A stretch of DNA of 64,000 bases from Harmothoe impar (GCA_947462335.1 OX381721.1:8618001-8682000); one strand, 5' to 3'. Shown: positions 29,901 to 37,620, numbered from the stretch's first letter. The notes: a model not told the origin generated them from the sequence alone. Program-made: numbers and translations.

Positions 29901-31755
29901 CCCACATGATGAGAAGTGTACAACATAATGACCATGTCCTCTCTGTACCAGTCACCATGACCAGCCTGGACTGTACATCATTGTGGGTTAAGGCTGCCAA
30001 ATGGTGGACATGCCTTGTCAGTCATGGTTTACCATGGAGGTTAGCCAACTAAGAATAGCTGTCATTGTGGTTGTGTGAGCACCAACATTGCTGCTGTATA
30101 CTTCCATATGTAGCTCATTGCTATGCCTTTTTAATCCGGGCAGTGAGGTTTACTGTTGCCCCTCCTTGTTGTTATGCTATTGTATGGATTCTGTACATAT
30201 AATATACCCAATGCAGCTCTGTCATTGAGTCAAACAGCTATCACTCAGATGCCTATGCTCATGGTACATATACTTGGTTATACAATGTAAAAGGAAACTT
30301 GAGATCAAGGTATTCAGTTTGTTATAAGCAGGATTCGTTGTAACCAAGTCAGACATTATAGGCATAAATGGTAACAAATAGACCCAGCAACGTGTTCCTG
30401 TAAACATGTTTTGCCATAACCAAGTTTGTTATATCCGAGTTTTATTGAAATAGCTTTGACATCGGCAAATAGTATAACACTAATCCTCAATATACCAGGT
30501 CAAATTCAATAAATCAATGATGCATAGTAAAGTGAGAAGTTAGTAGGTTAGTAACTGACCTTCCTGGCAGGTGTCGCCTGTCCAGTATGGACCGCAGTCA
30601 CAAGTATACATGTTGATACCATCCACACAGCTACCGTTATTCATGCACGGTGAGTTTAAACAATCATCAATATCTGTAAACAAATACGGTTAGTTCTCTT
30701 ATGTAGCCATAGTGTTAGTAGATTGAACGGCTTTGCTTACTGATAAATATTTAAACTAAGTTCAATTTAATCATGCAAGTGTGTACAGAAGTGTTAGTAC
30801 TAGTATATGTATTAGACAATAAAATACGACCATCTGACCAAGAGCCTCTCAATATGTTACTGGGTACCTGTTATGCAGCTTTTACCGACACCAGAGTGTA
30901 TATTGATGTTAATATCATTTGCAAATTTTAAAAATAAAACACATTAATGCTATGGATATAGAACTTTTAATGATGATTTTCCATATAAAACTAGGTGTTA
31001 ATGCTATAAACAATAGAAATGTAATTGTTAATATTGATAATGTATAAACAAGGTAACACATTAGACCCTGGAGGAGGAGTACTGACCTGTCTGACAGGTG
31101 TCCCCACTGTAGCCTACAGGGCAGGTACAGGAGAAGCCAACCACCATGTCTGTACATGACCCACCGTTAAGGCATGGGGCGCCTGCACAGAAGTCTATGT
31201 CTGTAGGAGGAGAGACAGTTACACACAAATTAGATATTTAACAAAGACAGTATGGACAATATTCTTTTGGAATATCTCAGGTGTCTTGAAACCATAATTC
31301 CATGTGTATTTGGACCCAACAACTGGTCCTAACAACTATATAACACATCAGACCAAAATCATCCTCAGTTTATTTTATTTATTTATTCATCTATTCTCTT
31401 CTTTTTTTTTCTTTTTTTTTTTTGGGGGGGGGGGGGGTAGTAGGAATGATCAGATGATCATAATCCGACCCTATGATTATTTGGTAGCTATTTTGACCAT
31501 GTAATAGTGTTCTTAAATGCAGGGGCGTCCCTGTTGGTGATTCTGCAGACCCTTCTGAGACACTTGGAGGTGAACAAAATGCTGTTGCAATTTGTAGCGA
31601 CTGGTGAGTTCACATCTTGCAACTGAACTAGCACTACTGACCGTTGTCGCAGAATTTGCCCGTGTAACCTGGTGGACAGTTACATCTGAAGTAGTTCGGT
31701 CCGTTCTCACAGGGGGCGCCATTAGCACACGGACTGGACGCACACTCATCAATAT
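2879..31755 (-). CDS. Mucin-like EGF/NIDO/AMOP/VWD/SEA membrane protein gene (29 exons placed, N-terminus missing)
   Basis: Minus-strand multi-exon gene. Twenty-nine exons have GT/AG borders and compatible phases throughout, and sum to 4,105 coding bases. The domain order is EGF x6, NIDO, AMOP, VWD, cadherin-like/E-set, EGF x3, SEA, EGF x3, membrane helix. NIDO-AMOP-VWD in series is the signature of MUC4, fly Mesh and coral mucin-like proteins, which act in epithelial adhesion, barrier or matrix assembly at the cell surface; a similar role is inferred here. The extra N-terminal EGF string and a SEA module before the membrane make it larger than MUC4's conserved core. No signal peptide was found, so one or more 5' exons lie to the right of 31,755, possibly beyond the retrotransposon. 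The last exon is uncertain. Exons are listed separately below. Confidence 0.88.
3330..3385 (-). CDS. exon: last EGF module, second part
   Basis: A 56-base exon, phase 2 to 1, encoding [10 protein letters not shown], which completes the EGF module, and then a short polar juxtamembrane stretch (SVENKQA). Confidence 0.84.
3551..3629 (-). CDS. exon: last EGF module, first part
   Basis: A 79-base exon, phase 1 to 2, encoding [14 protein letters not shown] and ending ASRYTC. The EGF module is interrupted by a phase-2 intron before Cys5, unlike the other single-exon EGFs here. Confidence 0.85.
3990..4140. mobile_element. CCCAG-family MITE, copy 1 (AACGTTAT repeats inside)
   Basis: A 151-base inverted-repeat unit. 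The left end reads CCCAGTAAACAAATAACGTTA and the right end, reversed, CCCAGCTAACAAAGAAAACCG. It is flanked on both sides by AA, a possible 2-bp target duplication. The inside is filled with AACGTTAT-type palindromes. It lies in the intron just downstream of the 4,159-4,281 exon. Confidence 0.6.
4159..4281 (-). CDS. exon: calcium-binding EGF-like module
   Basis: A 123-base phase 1-1 exon, opening DINEC and with [17 protein letters not shown], a calcium-binding EGF. Acceptor TTACAG and donor GTAAGT. Confidence 0.9.
4763..4985. repeat. minisatellite, about 36-bp unit
   Basis: About six imperfect copies of a unit like ACAGCCTCACCAGCACTCAC followed by ACATGTGTCATAAC. It is in the intron between the EGF exons at 4,281 and 6,492. 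It is not coding. Confidence 0.75.
5205..5480. repeat. direct duplication of about 100 bp
   Basis: Two diverged direct copies, about 5,205-5,315 and 5,385-5,480. They share AATCCACAATTATCTAG-like, ACAAATAACACT and CTCCTTGCCTGT blocks in the same order. It is intronic. Confidence 0.6.
5595..6415. repeat. dispersed minisatellite, GAGTGAGAGCTGACAGG unit
   Basis: At least five copies (near 5,605, 6,110, 6,195, 6,275 and 6,360) of a 60-90 bp unit with GAGTGAGAGCTGACAGG, then an ACTCAT/TCACGC segment. It is in the same intron as the 36-bp minisatellite and shares its short ACATGTGTCA words. Confidence 0.6.
6492..6632 (-). CDS. exon: EGF-like module after SEA
   Basis: A 141-base phase 1-1 exon with [11 protein letters not shown] and [16 protein letters not shown], six cysteines and one NGT sequon. 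The acidic DDDND loop is unusual for an EGF module. Confidence 0.86.
7071..7243 (-). CDS. exon: SEA domain, last part, with Gly-Ser site
   Basis: A 173-base exon, phase 2 to 1. It starts [13 protein letters not shown], matching the SEA loop G-S-(VIT)-(VI)-x where autoproteolysis occurs in MUC1-type proteins; Gly-Ser is at 7,234-7,239. The rest ([25 protein letters not shown]) completes the domain. Confidence 0.82.
7518..7576 (-). CDS. exon: SEA domain, second part
   Basis: A 59-base exon, phase 0 to 2, encoding [20 protein letters not shown]. It continues the SEA helix and the strand leading to the cleavage loop. It is one of the shortest exons in the gene, but its borders and phases fit exactly. 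Confidence 0.8.
7712..7848 (-). CDS. exon: SEA domain, first part
   Basis: A 137-base exon, phase 1 to 0. The [13 protein letters not shown] strand, a [17 protein letters not shown] helix start and TIIEDW match the first strand and helix of a SEA domain ('f..~l.d.~S..Y......~'). Confidence 0.8.
8244..8372 (-). CDS. exon: EGF-like module before SEA
   Basis: A 129-base phase 1-1 exon, opening DTDEC and containing [19 protein letters not shown] with six cysteines and an NNT sequon. It is followed directly by the SEA exons. Confidence 0.88.
8635..8757 (-). CDS. exon: calcium-binding EGF-like module
   Basis: A 123-base phase 1-1 exon, opening DENEC and with [14 protein letters not shown] and CPTGYQL, a textbook calcium-binding EGF. 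Donor GTAAGC. Confidence 0.9.
9156..9359 (-). CDS. exon: EGF-like pair
   Basis: A 204-base phase 1-1 exon. The first part ends [13 protein letters not shown], the second continues [16 protein letters not shown] and ends LTGDGLRC. Together with the CDC cysteines of the preceding exon this makes roughly two EGF-type modules. GC content is clearly higher than in the introns around it. Confidence 0.83.
9714..9905 (-). CDS. exon: cadherin-like/E-set region, second part
   Basis: A 192-base phase 1-1 exon. [21 protein letters not shown] and [17 protein letters not shown] form a beta-rich module followed by the Cys-x-Cys segment that leads into EGF modules in this family. Acceptor CTTCAG and donor GTATGG. 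Confidence 0.82.
10282..10440 (-). CDS. exon: cadherin-like/E-set region, first part
   Basis: A 159-base phase 1-1 exon. NMPPVFSG and [14 protein letters not shown] resemble the 'N.PPvf ... v.A.DpEGD.v.Y.l' pattern of cadherin-like/E-set folds that follow VWD in Mesh and MUC4-like proteins. The fold call is by pattern only. Confidence 0.8.
10852..11103 (-). CDS. exon: end of VWD and following linker
   Basis: A 252-base phase 1-1 exon. It has [14 protein letters not shown], then [17 protein letters not shown], like the Cys-containing segment after VWD in MUC4/Mesh-type proteins (C....~C.fD...tg). It ends in a basic stretch (EHRRRLG). Confidence 0.84.
11373..11490 (-). CDS. exon: VWD domain, fourth part
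   Basis: A 118-base exon, phase 0 to 1. [18 protein letters not shown] matches the VWD strand and 'T.GLlG' turn (l.v.v.lp....~T.GLlG). Acceptor CTCCAG and donor GTAAGG. Confidence 0.83.
11491..12581. other. VWD intron with CGACACGG repeat
   Basis: Intron between two VWD exons. About 12,190-12,370 carries several CGACACGG / GACATGG words alternating with CTTTTTAAA, the same word set seen at 32,045-32,226. Nothing else was recognised. Confidence 0.6.
12190..12370. repeat. CGACACGG/TTTTTAAA degenerate repeat, copy 1
   Basis: Degenerate tandem array of CGACA(C/T)G(G) words spaced by CCCTTTTTAAAAT-like spacers. A second array with the same words lies at 32,045-32,226. The origin is unknown. Confidence 0.6.
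12582..12746 (-). CDS. exon: VWD domain, third part
   Basis: A 165-base phase 0-0 exon (55 codons). It encodes [19 protein letters not shown] and [12 protein letters not shown], an alternating beta-strand pattern expected in the middle of VWD. Donor GTAAGT. Confidence 0.83.
13370..13457 (-). CDS. exon: VWD domain, second part
   Basis: An 88-base exon, phase 2 to 0. It encodes [12 protein letters not shown], the 'f.vQgRt' strand found in AMOP-linked VWD domains, then a hydrophobic [10 protein letters not shown] strand. Acceptor GATACAG and donor GTAAAC. Confidence 0.82.
14125..14215 (-). CDS. exon: VWD domain, first part (GDPH site altered)
   Basis: A 91-base exon, phase 1 to 2. [19 protein letters not shown] aligns by eye with the VWD start (GDPHy.T.dg..yTFnG.G.f.Ll). 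The usual Gly-Asp-Pro-His is Gly-Ile-Gly-His, so the acid-labile cleavage site known from MUC4 and MUC2 is not retained. Confidence 0.8.
14351..14511 (-). CDS. exon: AMOP domain, C-terminal part
   Basis: A 161-base exon, phase 2 to 1. It has [29 protein letters not shown] and KPPIW, matching the AMOP end 'e.d..p...CC....C..yyerRPs..C..Y.Pp'. The RPS..C..Y string is especially diagnostic. A 3.5-kb intron, carrying a CCCAG-family element, precedes it. Confidence 0.92.
15690..15975. repeat. degenerate repeat with GCTGACAAAGGCTGCCTATA-like unit
   Basis: Three or four diverged copies of a unit of about 65-75 bp built on GACAAAG-GC-TGCCTATA followed by AGTAG words, inside the 3.5-kb AMOP intron. 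Confidence 0.4.
16931..17776. mobile_element. CCCAG-family inverted-repeat element, copy 2 (ACGTA repeats inside)
   Basis: An 846-base unit. The left end is CCCAGTAAACACAACTACGT and the right end, reversed, CCCGGTAAACAAGCTACGTA. It is flanked by AC on both sides (possible 2-bp target duplication). Sub-terminal regions are rich in ACGTAAAT/TTTACGT words on opposite strands. It has no ORF, so it is non-autonomous. It sits in the intron between the AMOP exons. Confidence 0.62.
18032..18269 (-). CDS. exon: end of NIDO and start of AMOP domain
   Basis: A 238-base exon, phase 1 to 2. It finishes NIDO ([10 protein letters not shown]), then opens AMOP with [21 protein letters not shown] and KQCCYD-like KQKCCYD. 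The Cys-Trp and PCPC...CCYD pattern is the AMOP hallmark (MUC4, isthmin, Mesh). Confidence 0.9.
18567..18759 (-). CDS. exon: NIDO domain, third part
   Basis: A 193-base exon, phase 0 to 1. The [19 protein letters not shown] segment and the later IGYSFGNG and YQSNIG motifs are the usual C-terminal NIDO signature ('nTFQavLatdg..sfviF.Y...IGf..g...SNIG'). An intron of about 3.5 kb separates it from the previous exon, but phase and domain continuity need no extra exon. Confidence 0.9.
18760..22252. other. 3.5-kb NIDO intron, nothing recognised
   Basis: AT-rich intron between two NIDO exons that join in phase 0. I see no exon, repeat array or inverted-repeat element that I can support. Confidence 0.5.
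22253..22561 (-). CDS. exon: NIDO domain, central part
   Basis: A 309-base phase 0-0 exon (103 codons). It begins [13 protein letters not shown] and has the [11 protein letters not shown] segment, which matches the conserved 'iaPfWaDvd' core of NIDO domains, then the ALVFTWKEV strand. N-glycosylation sequons NIS and NLT are present. It is the largest exon of the gene. Confidence 0.9.
23676..23797 (-). CDS. exon: NIDO domain, first part
   Basis: A 122-base exon, phase 1 to 0, acceptor CTACAG and donor GTAAGT. It encodes the IYSLGTDS start and the [11 protein letters not shown] segment that matches the FFG..Y..lyV core of nidogen extracellular (NIDO) domains. The next exon continues it with the NG-like turn (IDGHVSF). 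Confidence 0.85.
23798..26480. other. 2.7-kb intron between EGF and NIDO exons
   Basis: No exon recognised. The flanking phases (1 and 1) allow direct joining, but an unseen phase 1-1 exon cannot be excluded. Confidence 0.45.
26481..26606 (-). CDS. exon: calcium-binding EGF-like module next to NIDO
   Basis: A 126-base phase 1-1 exon, opening DIDEC and ending TRGNGVICF. It is the last EGF before the NIDO domain. The phase-1 end joins directly to the phase-1 start of the next placed exon. Confidence 0.87.
27102..27969. mobile_element. CCCAG-family inverted-repeat element, copy 3 (GTACTGGCC arrays)
   Basis: An 868-base unit. The left end is ACCAGTAAACACACCTGTA and the right end, reversed, CCCAGCAAACACGCCTTTA. 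Next to each end is a 200-bp array of degenerate GTACTGGCCCAGTAC words (27,110-27,310 and 27,755-27,960), self-complementary and mutually inverted. No clear target duplication remains. It lies in an intron between EGF exons. Confidence 0.6.
28384..28494 (-). CDS. exon: EGF-like module
   Basis: A 111-base phase 1-1 exon, opening VIDLC and ending GWTGANCTQ, with six cysteines. The acidic calcium-site residue at the start is replaced by Val, so calcium binding is less certain. Confidence 0.85.
28964..29089 (-). CDS. exon: calcium-binding EGF-like module
   Basis: A 126-base phase 1-1 exon, opening DIDEC and with the GYTGNGATC ending of the longer EGF subtype. The donor is GTGAGT. Cysteine spacing and the start motif support calcium binding. 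Confidence 0.87.
29527..29727. mobile_element. piggyBac-type MITE with internal tandem repeat
   Basis: A 201-base unit with ends CCCTTTGAGGACGA and, reversed, CCCTTTGTGGGCGA, flanked on both sides by TTAA (29,523-29,526 and 29,728-29,731). CCC...GGG ends plus a TTAA duplication are typical of piggyBac-superfamily elements. There is no ORF. Near the right end, a unit of about 33 bp with ACTATAGTCGATGCTCG is repeated almost three times. Confidence 0.75.
30560..30673 (-). CDS. exon: EGF-like module
   Basis: A 114-base phase 1-1 exon, opening DIDDC and closing WTGDTCQE, with six cysteines. It is the third of three equal-length EGF exons in a row, consistent with tandem exon duplication. Confidence 0.87.
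31087..31200 (-). CDS. exon: EGF-like module
   Basis: A 114-base phase 1-1 exon. It starts DIDFC and ends GYSGDTCQT, with six cysteines in EGF spacing. The same length and donor (GTCAGT) as the exon before it suggest exon duplication. Confidence 0.87.
31642..31755 (-). CDS. exon: calcium-binding EGF-like module (most upstream exon found)
   Basis: A 114-base phase 1-1 exon encoding one EGF module that opens with DIDEC and has six cysteines ending in GYTGKFC. The acceptor is a TACAG and the donor GTCAGT. The DIDEC start and the aromatic residue before Cys5 fit a calcium-binding EGF. No exon upstream of it was recognised. Confidence 0.87.
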
Positions 31756-32044
31756 CTGTAAAATAAAAAGACAGTCATTCTTAAGGTATTGCTTAAAATG
31801 CTTTTAACATATCTGAAAGAAAGGAGGATTTTACTGCCCTTTCTGACATAATACAATTATTATTTATGCTGCTGCAACATGTTGAAATCAGCTGTATTTG
31901 TATTGAATAAAAGGACTGTACACAATACACATCAAGGCTCAAATAACTTCTGATAGTTCAATTTGTCAAATCGTATTCCACAATTTAAGATAAGCAAACG
32001 GGAGACAGAAATGTCAGGCCTTATCAATGGCTCTAGACCCCTAA

Positions 32045-32226
32045 ATTCGATATGGCGACATGGGCATTTCTTAAAATCGACATGCGACATGAGGCCTAGT
32101 GACATGCGACATGAGGCTTAGTGACAGGGGACATGGACATTTCTTAAATTGACATGGGACATGAGCATTTTAAGCGACATAGACATGTGACATGATCATT
32201 TCTTAAATCCGACATGTGACATGGGG
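32045..32226. repeat. CGACATG/TTCTTAAA degenerate repeat, copy 2
   Basis: Array of GACATG(G/T)GACATG words separated by CATTTCTTAAAT-type spacers, directly followed by a C13 run. It is related in wording to 12,190-12,370. Confidence 0.65.
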
Positions 32227-32930
32227 ACCCCCCCCCCCCCATCAAGGACCCCTTATCAGCAAGGCTTTCAAAGTGTTGGTACCGCGCTGTGACATTTCGG
32301 GTTGTACCTTTCTTGCACCTTCTTAGAGAAGATTGATCTACCCTTTAGATTGAGATGGCGATTCTAGCAGTGAGATATATGCCGTGTGCTTCCACACGGA
32401 TCATCATTTTCGCTTGGCTGCTTGCACGTGATAAAGCACAATGGTCATAGGTCAATATTTTTCTAAGTAACTGCGCACCAATGTAAGTAGTCGAGGCAAT
32501 GCTGGCAGGGGAGGCCAAATTGCTATGTCAACTTCACTCCCCATCTCCTTTCTCCTTAAGTCACTATAGGCTCTTAAACGGGAGGAAGGAGGTGAAAGAA
32601 ACCGAACAAACACTAGAATACACCAGAGATGGCGGAGGTGGGTAGTTGTGAGCTCTGGTCATGTCTGGACCCCTTCCCAGCCTCACCTAGCCCTGCCTGG
32701 ACCGCTGCTACAAATATATATTGGTCATGATGGTGGCCCGATGTTCGCAGCCGATGTCCCGAGGAAATCCTATTATGGTACATTTATTTCTTTTTCTTAT
32801 TTGAGGAAACATGACGAATGTGCATAGAACTCCTGGGATCTATTCGTACAACATTGCCAACCTTCATGCATGGTAGTCACAGTTGTGGTCGATATGGGGC
32901 CAGCATGGCTCACAGATACCTTCCCTACCG

Positions 32931-33190
32931 GAGAAAAGAAACAGTGTCAAAAGGTAGGGAGTCCAGGTTGCCTCCAGAATGACTCCCCTCCTTAGAGGAG
33001 TCCCGGTCGCCTTAGGGAGCCTAGATGACACTCTGGCGGACCCAGAGAGCTATACATATGACTCCCCAGGTGACTCCCTTAGCCCAGAGAGTTACATAGG
33101 CTCCCTTAGGCGACCTGGACTCCCCCTAAACAGGGGAGCCATTCTAGAGGCAACCTGGACTCCCTTTGACGGTGTTTCTTCTCGCTGTGT
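32931..33190. mobile_element. long foldback (hairpin) element
   Basis: Arms of about 58 bases (32,931-32,989 and 33,132-33,190) are near-perfect inverted copies, both with GGGAGTCCAGGTTGCCTC. Inside, a second inverted pair (around 32,995 and 33,105) carries GTCGCCTTAGGGAGCCTA. The whole 260-bp unit could form one long imperfect hairpin. The plus-strand open frame across it is a by-product. Confidence 0.7.
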
Positions 33191-35577
33191 AGATAGTTCC
33201 CCCATGGTGCTTAAGTAGCGGAACAGGAAATTTTTTGAACAGACCTCAGCATAAATAGTTGGCTACATAGTTATTTATAATGTTATCAGCTCAGCTTGAA
33301 ATACAATCAACGTCTGTGAAATGGCAGAGGTAGGAGTGGTGATATTGGACTGGAGTAAGGAGCTACATGCTCCTGTAGAGCAGGCACTTCTATATAGCCT
33401 CACTGGATACACGAATTGATGATCATTCAGATACTACAAAATGCCTTGGAGATGTGAAGTATGACAGTGACAATTTCCTGGGAACTTACTTAAGGCTCTA
33501 TCATGTCATCACCGTAGCTTATAACCATCCACTATCGGATCCAGGGGATAATGGCTCGAACATCTTATAGCCCATATCCACCAAATTATAGAGTCTGTCC
33601 AACCTCTAGTTCTGGCCTCACGCCCCTCACTCTGCAACAATTTCCTCATAATACACCGTTCTCCTCCACTCCCACCGGGAGAGGGAGCCACTGGCGGCGG
33701 TGGACATTGGAATTGATGCCCACCGGGCGTGACACACTTATGGCTAGGTTTAGGGGCCCTCCATGAGATAGACAATCACAGGCCCGGAGAGTGATTGTGA
33801 ATGGCTGCCATCTTGTCCACCATTCTGACAGGAATTTCCACCAAATTGGCAGTTTCCGCTGGTTACAGCCTTGGAGACCTAAACACCAGCAACCAGCTCA
33901 ACGCTGGTTTTGTTCCTAACAGCAGAGCTCTTGAACTTGCAAAATGTTTTGCAGAACACATTAAGATTGCATGCAAATGGCTTATGGAGATATTCATAGG
34001 CTGTCCCTTTTTCCCATGGACAGCCAATGCTATGCAATATATAGGGCTTACAGAACTATGACACTTTTTGAACGACTAGCATGAATAACGCACTCCCTCG
34101 GGAACAAGCTATAGTATAGTTGCGCTTTGATTGGTCAAGAGGTGGGCACGTGACTCGCTAAGGCTGGTAAGCTTTAGCCATGCTCAGTCCCTCTAAGAAA
34201 AGCTTAAGTCTGGTGAGAGGGATAGAGTCAGAAAAAAGCGCGAAAACTAGAGTGGAGATGGTAAGTCAGTGAGAGAAGATAGCACTAATGAGGGGGACAA
34301 AATCAGGTTGGGATGTAGCGGAGTGAGAGGACACACACAGACCACTGAAGCAAGTAACGAGCTAGTATTAGTAAGGAACGAGGGAATGCAATGTGTTGGA
34401 GGGACAGCAAAGAATATGGTTGTCTAAATGGAGTTAATAGGTATTGGTATTGTAGGAATAATATGGAATGTGGAGAGAAACCACCCGTGGACAAAAGGCG
34501 GTAGAGGGAAATAACTTAAAATGGAAGAGGGTATCATCTCCTCTGATATTACTATTCAAGGTCGAGATGTAACATTATCGCTCTTTATAATAGGTCACTA
34601 TTTGAACCACAAACACAAACATAATTACTACGACCGCTTCTAAAATGCACAAGCAATAGACAAGCACAACAATGGCTAACGCCATGCTTGCTGGTAGTTC
34701 TATGAGAACAACACCATGAGGCGAACCACAGTGCAGTCTGTCACAACTAATGAGAACATCTAGAGAGAAGCTGCATCATATTACTCCAAAGTTATCCGGC
34801 AGAGGTGTCCTGGCTATAACTATTAATTGAATCCTTTAGGGACGGTATTTTGATTTAATGCACTGTCTTTTTATCGTCATGATGCACTTCCCAGTGCTAC
34901 ATTCATGTATCATGCCGACGCAGAGGGTTGATATACACTAGCACTGTGAAGGGGAGTTACTCCCCAGCACAACTACATGCCAACCAATGGGCTCGAAGCT
35001 TAGAAGCCACAAGCAGCCCTTAAATGGTTAAGTGAAACATGACTACTGATTTTGTGAGACATACATCCTCTTGCTGATATAATGAACAACATAGAGGGAA
35101 CTATGACATCATGACTAACATATCAATCTCCATGAATATATACCATAAAATGAAATGGGGGCCAATTTGGGGTTGAATCTCCCAGCCATGCAGCTATATG
35201 TAACCAATGTAATAGACTATAACCACAGTAGTGTGCAAGCTGGTATAAGGGACCAGGCTTGCCGGAAGTAAGGTGAGAGCGGCCCTCTAGTGGCTGCTGA
35301 GAGACTCACTTAATTTCCGCTAGGGGGCACTCATCTGCAAAGTCATCTCAATGTGCCGCTGGCCTCACTTTCTGTGCCAATCTCTCTCAGAGAAGCCCAA
35401 TATATTTATCTGCCTTTTCCCTCTCTATCAGAGACACTGGATATAGTTTTTTCCCTATCTCTTACAGTGTCTGACTCAGAATTCTCTCTCCTGTCTCAGC
35501 TGCAATATTCCCCGAGCCGGTATTCCCCGTAATCAAATGAAAATGATGTACCAGTGATGCAGCAACATTAGATATGC

Positions 35578-35776
35578 CTACACTGTAAAATGTTGGTTGC
35601 CATTTTTGTAGGTGTACAGTAGATTCTGCTGTAGGTATACAGTTCATTGTAGGTAAACAGTAGTAAACTGTAAATCTACAGTAGATTCCACTGTAAATTT
35701 ATCCATTCTACAGTAGATTATACTGTAAGTCTACAGTAGATTATACTGTGTACCTAAAGTAACTATGTACAGTGTA
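35578..35776. repeat. inverted-repeat element with CTACAGTAGATT palindromes
   Basis: Bounded by TACACTGTA and its reverse TACAGTGTA. The interior holds about five copies of the near-palindrome CTACAGTAGATT with ACTGTAAAT spacers. It looks like a MITE with palindromic interior; no target duplication was identified. Confidence 0.5.
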
Positions 35777-36349
35777 AAATCAGTTCCTTTTTTTTAAATG
35801 TATACACTAAGCCCTCCAAGAGCTGAATACGGTCGAAAAGTAAAACTTCTCATAAGATTCCACATGTTCCATTTGGGATGTTATTGCCGTAATACATCAT
35901 TGCCCAACTAACATGAGATCTCGTGTCGATACCTACATGGTAATGGATTTTATTTTTCCATCCATGCAGGTTCACTTCTGTTCATAGACATGCTATTGTT
36001 GGCCCATAGTTTTCTTAATGGATAATTATACAACACAGTACAGCAACTGACTGTTCAAGGATGGCATGTCTACACAATTTCATGTAAACTGCCTTCCCTT
36101 CATACTATATCAGTTGATGTCAGTGGGTGGATTTCTAATGGAAGAGTTGCACCTAATCTTGGTCAGCCATGTATTATCTATTCTCTGACACTGGCAATCG
36201 CTATCTTCAAAGATCGTAACAGACAGGACACTTTTATCTTGAAAGTGAATAACATTAATCTTAGATACATTTCTACTCTGAAGTACATTATGTAAATGAA
36301 AAGGGCATCACAGAGGACCATCAGAAGAGCCTTTTCTGTATGCTTACTA

Positions 36350-37620
36350 AAGTCTTATGAAAGCAGTTCTTTGCATGGATGGTCACACCTATATCACAGA
36401 TCAGCTCCCCCTGATTCCAACTCACCTGTTGTACATATCAGCTACCTACAGGTGAGCTGTGTACCCATGTGATGTATAATTATTTACCTGTACCTCCAGA
36501 TAAATACCTGTCCGAACTGGGTGTTACCTGGCTACGGAACAATATAGAGCAATCGGTAAATGTATAACCCTTTAGGATGGCATGATCCTCACAACGCCAT
36601 GCTCTTTTATTAGCTTGATGCACCAACGCAGCATAGGTGAGTAACTCCCTGGCGCCGCATTGGTGCATCATGCCCATCCCTTTGGAGGGTGGGGGGGGGG
36701 GGATTGAACAATGTTTGGTCTGCATGGTGCATTACTCTAGTACTCTAGATAACTACATAAATGCATATTGTATTTTTGTATTAAAACATTAAGCAGACTT
36801 TAAGGGGTTAAAAATCCATTTATTTGTTAGGTTTTCATTGTTCAAACCCGCCATCGAATTTGCAAATTTGTAAACAGCTAACAAAATGAAAAGCGTTCAA
36901 TAACCGCTGCAGATACACACTTAAACACTGTTAAATGTACAACTTATTCTGATTTGATTCACCAAAGCAGACTAACTCCACCTCTAGCAGACTAACCTGA
37001 GCCTGAAGGGACAATGCTGACCCTGAGGGTCCCATCAGATTATTGTGCACAAGTAACAAAACCCTGTGGAAGGAGGAGGAAAAGAGCTCAAGCATGCAGA
37101 GTTGCGTGACGGCACACTCCAGGCCTTTCGGGGAGATTCCAGAGCTGCTCCGCAATGACCATTTGTATTAGTTGTCCACTTGTATCTCTGGCCAAACCTG
37201 GTGGATAACATCGGACATGAGGAGCATGTGACGTCCATTGCACGTTGTTGAGATAAGAATGATGAAATATACAATTCATCTTTGTCTGTATATCTCTGCC
37301 TGAACACATTTCTCTGCTCCCTCGCACAGATGTTTGGGACAGAGACATAGATATATAACAAAGACAAGGACATACTCGGAGAGCGTTACCTCTAGTAGTA
37401 GACTTATTACGCAGTGATTTGGTCACTTCCTGGGGCAGGTCATGCGCACATACACATCCATTGTAATAGGGGATCATGGGTAAATAGTGAGTGTTGCCAT
37501 GGTGAGGGTGAGTGGGTCAAAAGGGTGTAGTGGTGAAATAATCGATGTCATCTGTACACAGCTTAGCTTGGTGTAGAAGGCACTGTGATTGGAAAGCCCT
37601 TTCCTCTTTTATTCCAGTTT
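36350..37620. repeat. segmental duplication, left copy, part 1
   Basis: Blocks at about 36,350-36,510, 37,030-37,110 and 37,400-37,610 match 58,868-59,030, 59,590-59,670 and 60,128-60,340 in the same order and strand. The last pair is the best conserved, sharing GATCATGGGTAAATAGTGAG and AATAATCGATGTCATCTGTA. Confidence 0.7.
36616..36672. repeat. short hairpin repeat, copy A (GATGCACC...GGTGCATC)
   Basis: Imperfect hairpin with arms TGATGCACCAACGC and GCATTGGTGCATCA around a GTGAGTAACTCCCTGGCG loop. Related hairpins with a GCGAGT(A/T)ACT centre occur at 53.67, 55.77 and 63.45 kb. Confidence 0.5.

Noticed and set aside
32979..33218. 79-codon plus-strand open frame
   Set aside because: Lies entirely within the long foldback element; open frame caused by its repeated GC-rich words.
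33509..33775. Possible extra exon of the mucin-like gene (Cys- and Pro-containing minus-strand frame)
   Set aside because: Only three scattered cysteines, no EGF spacing and no matching splice sites or phase.
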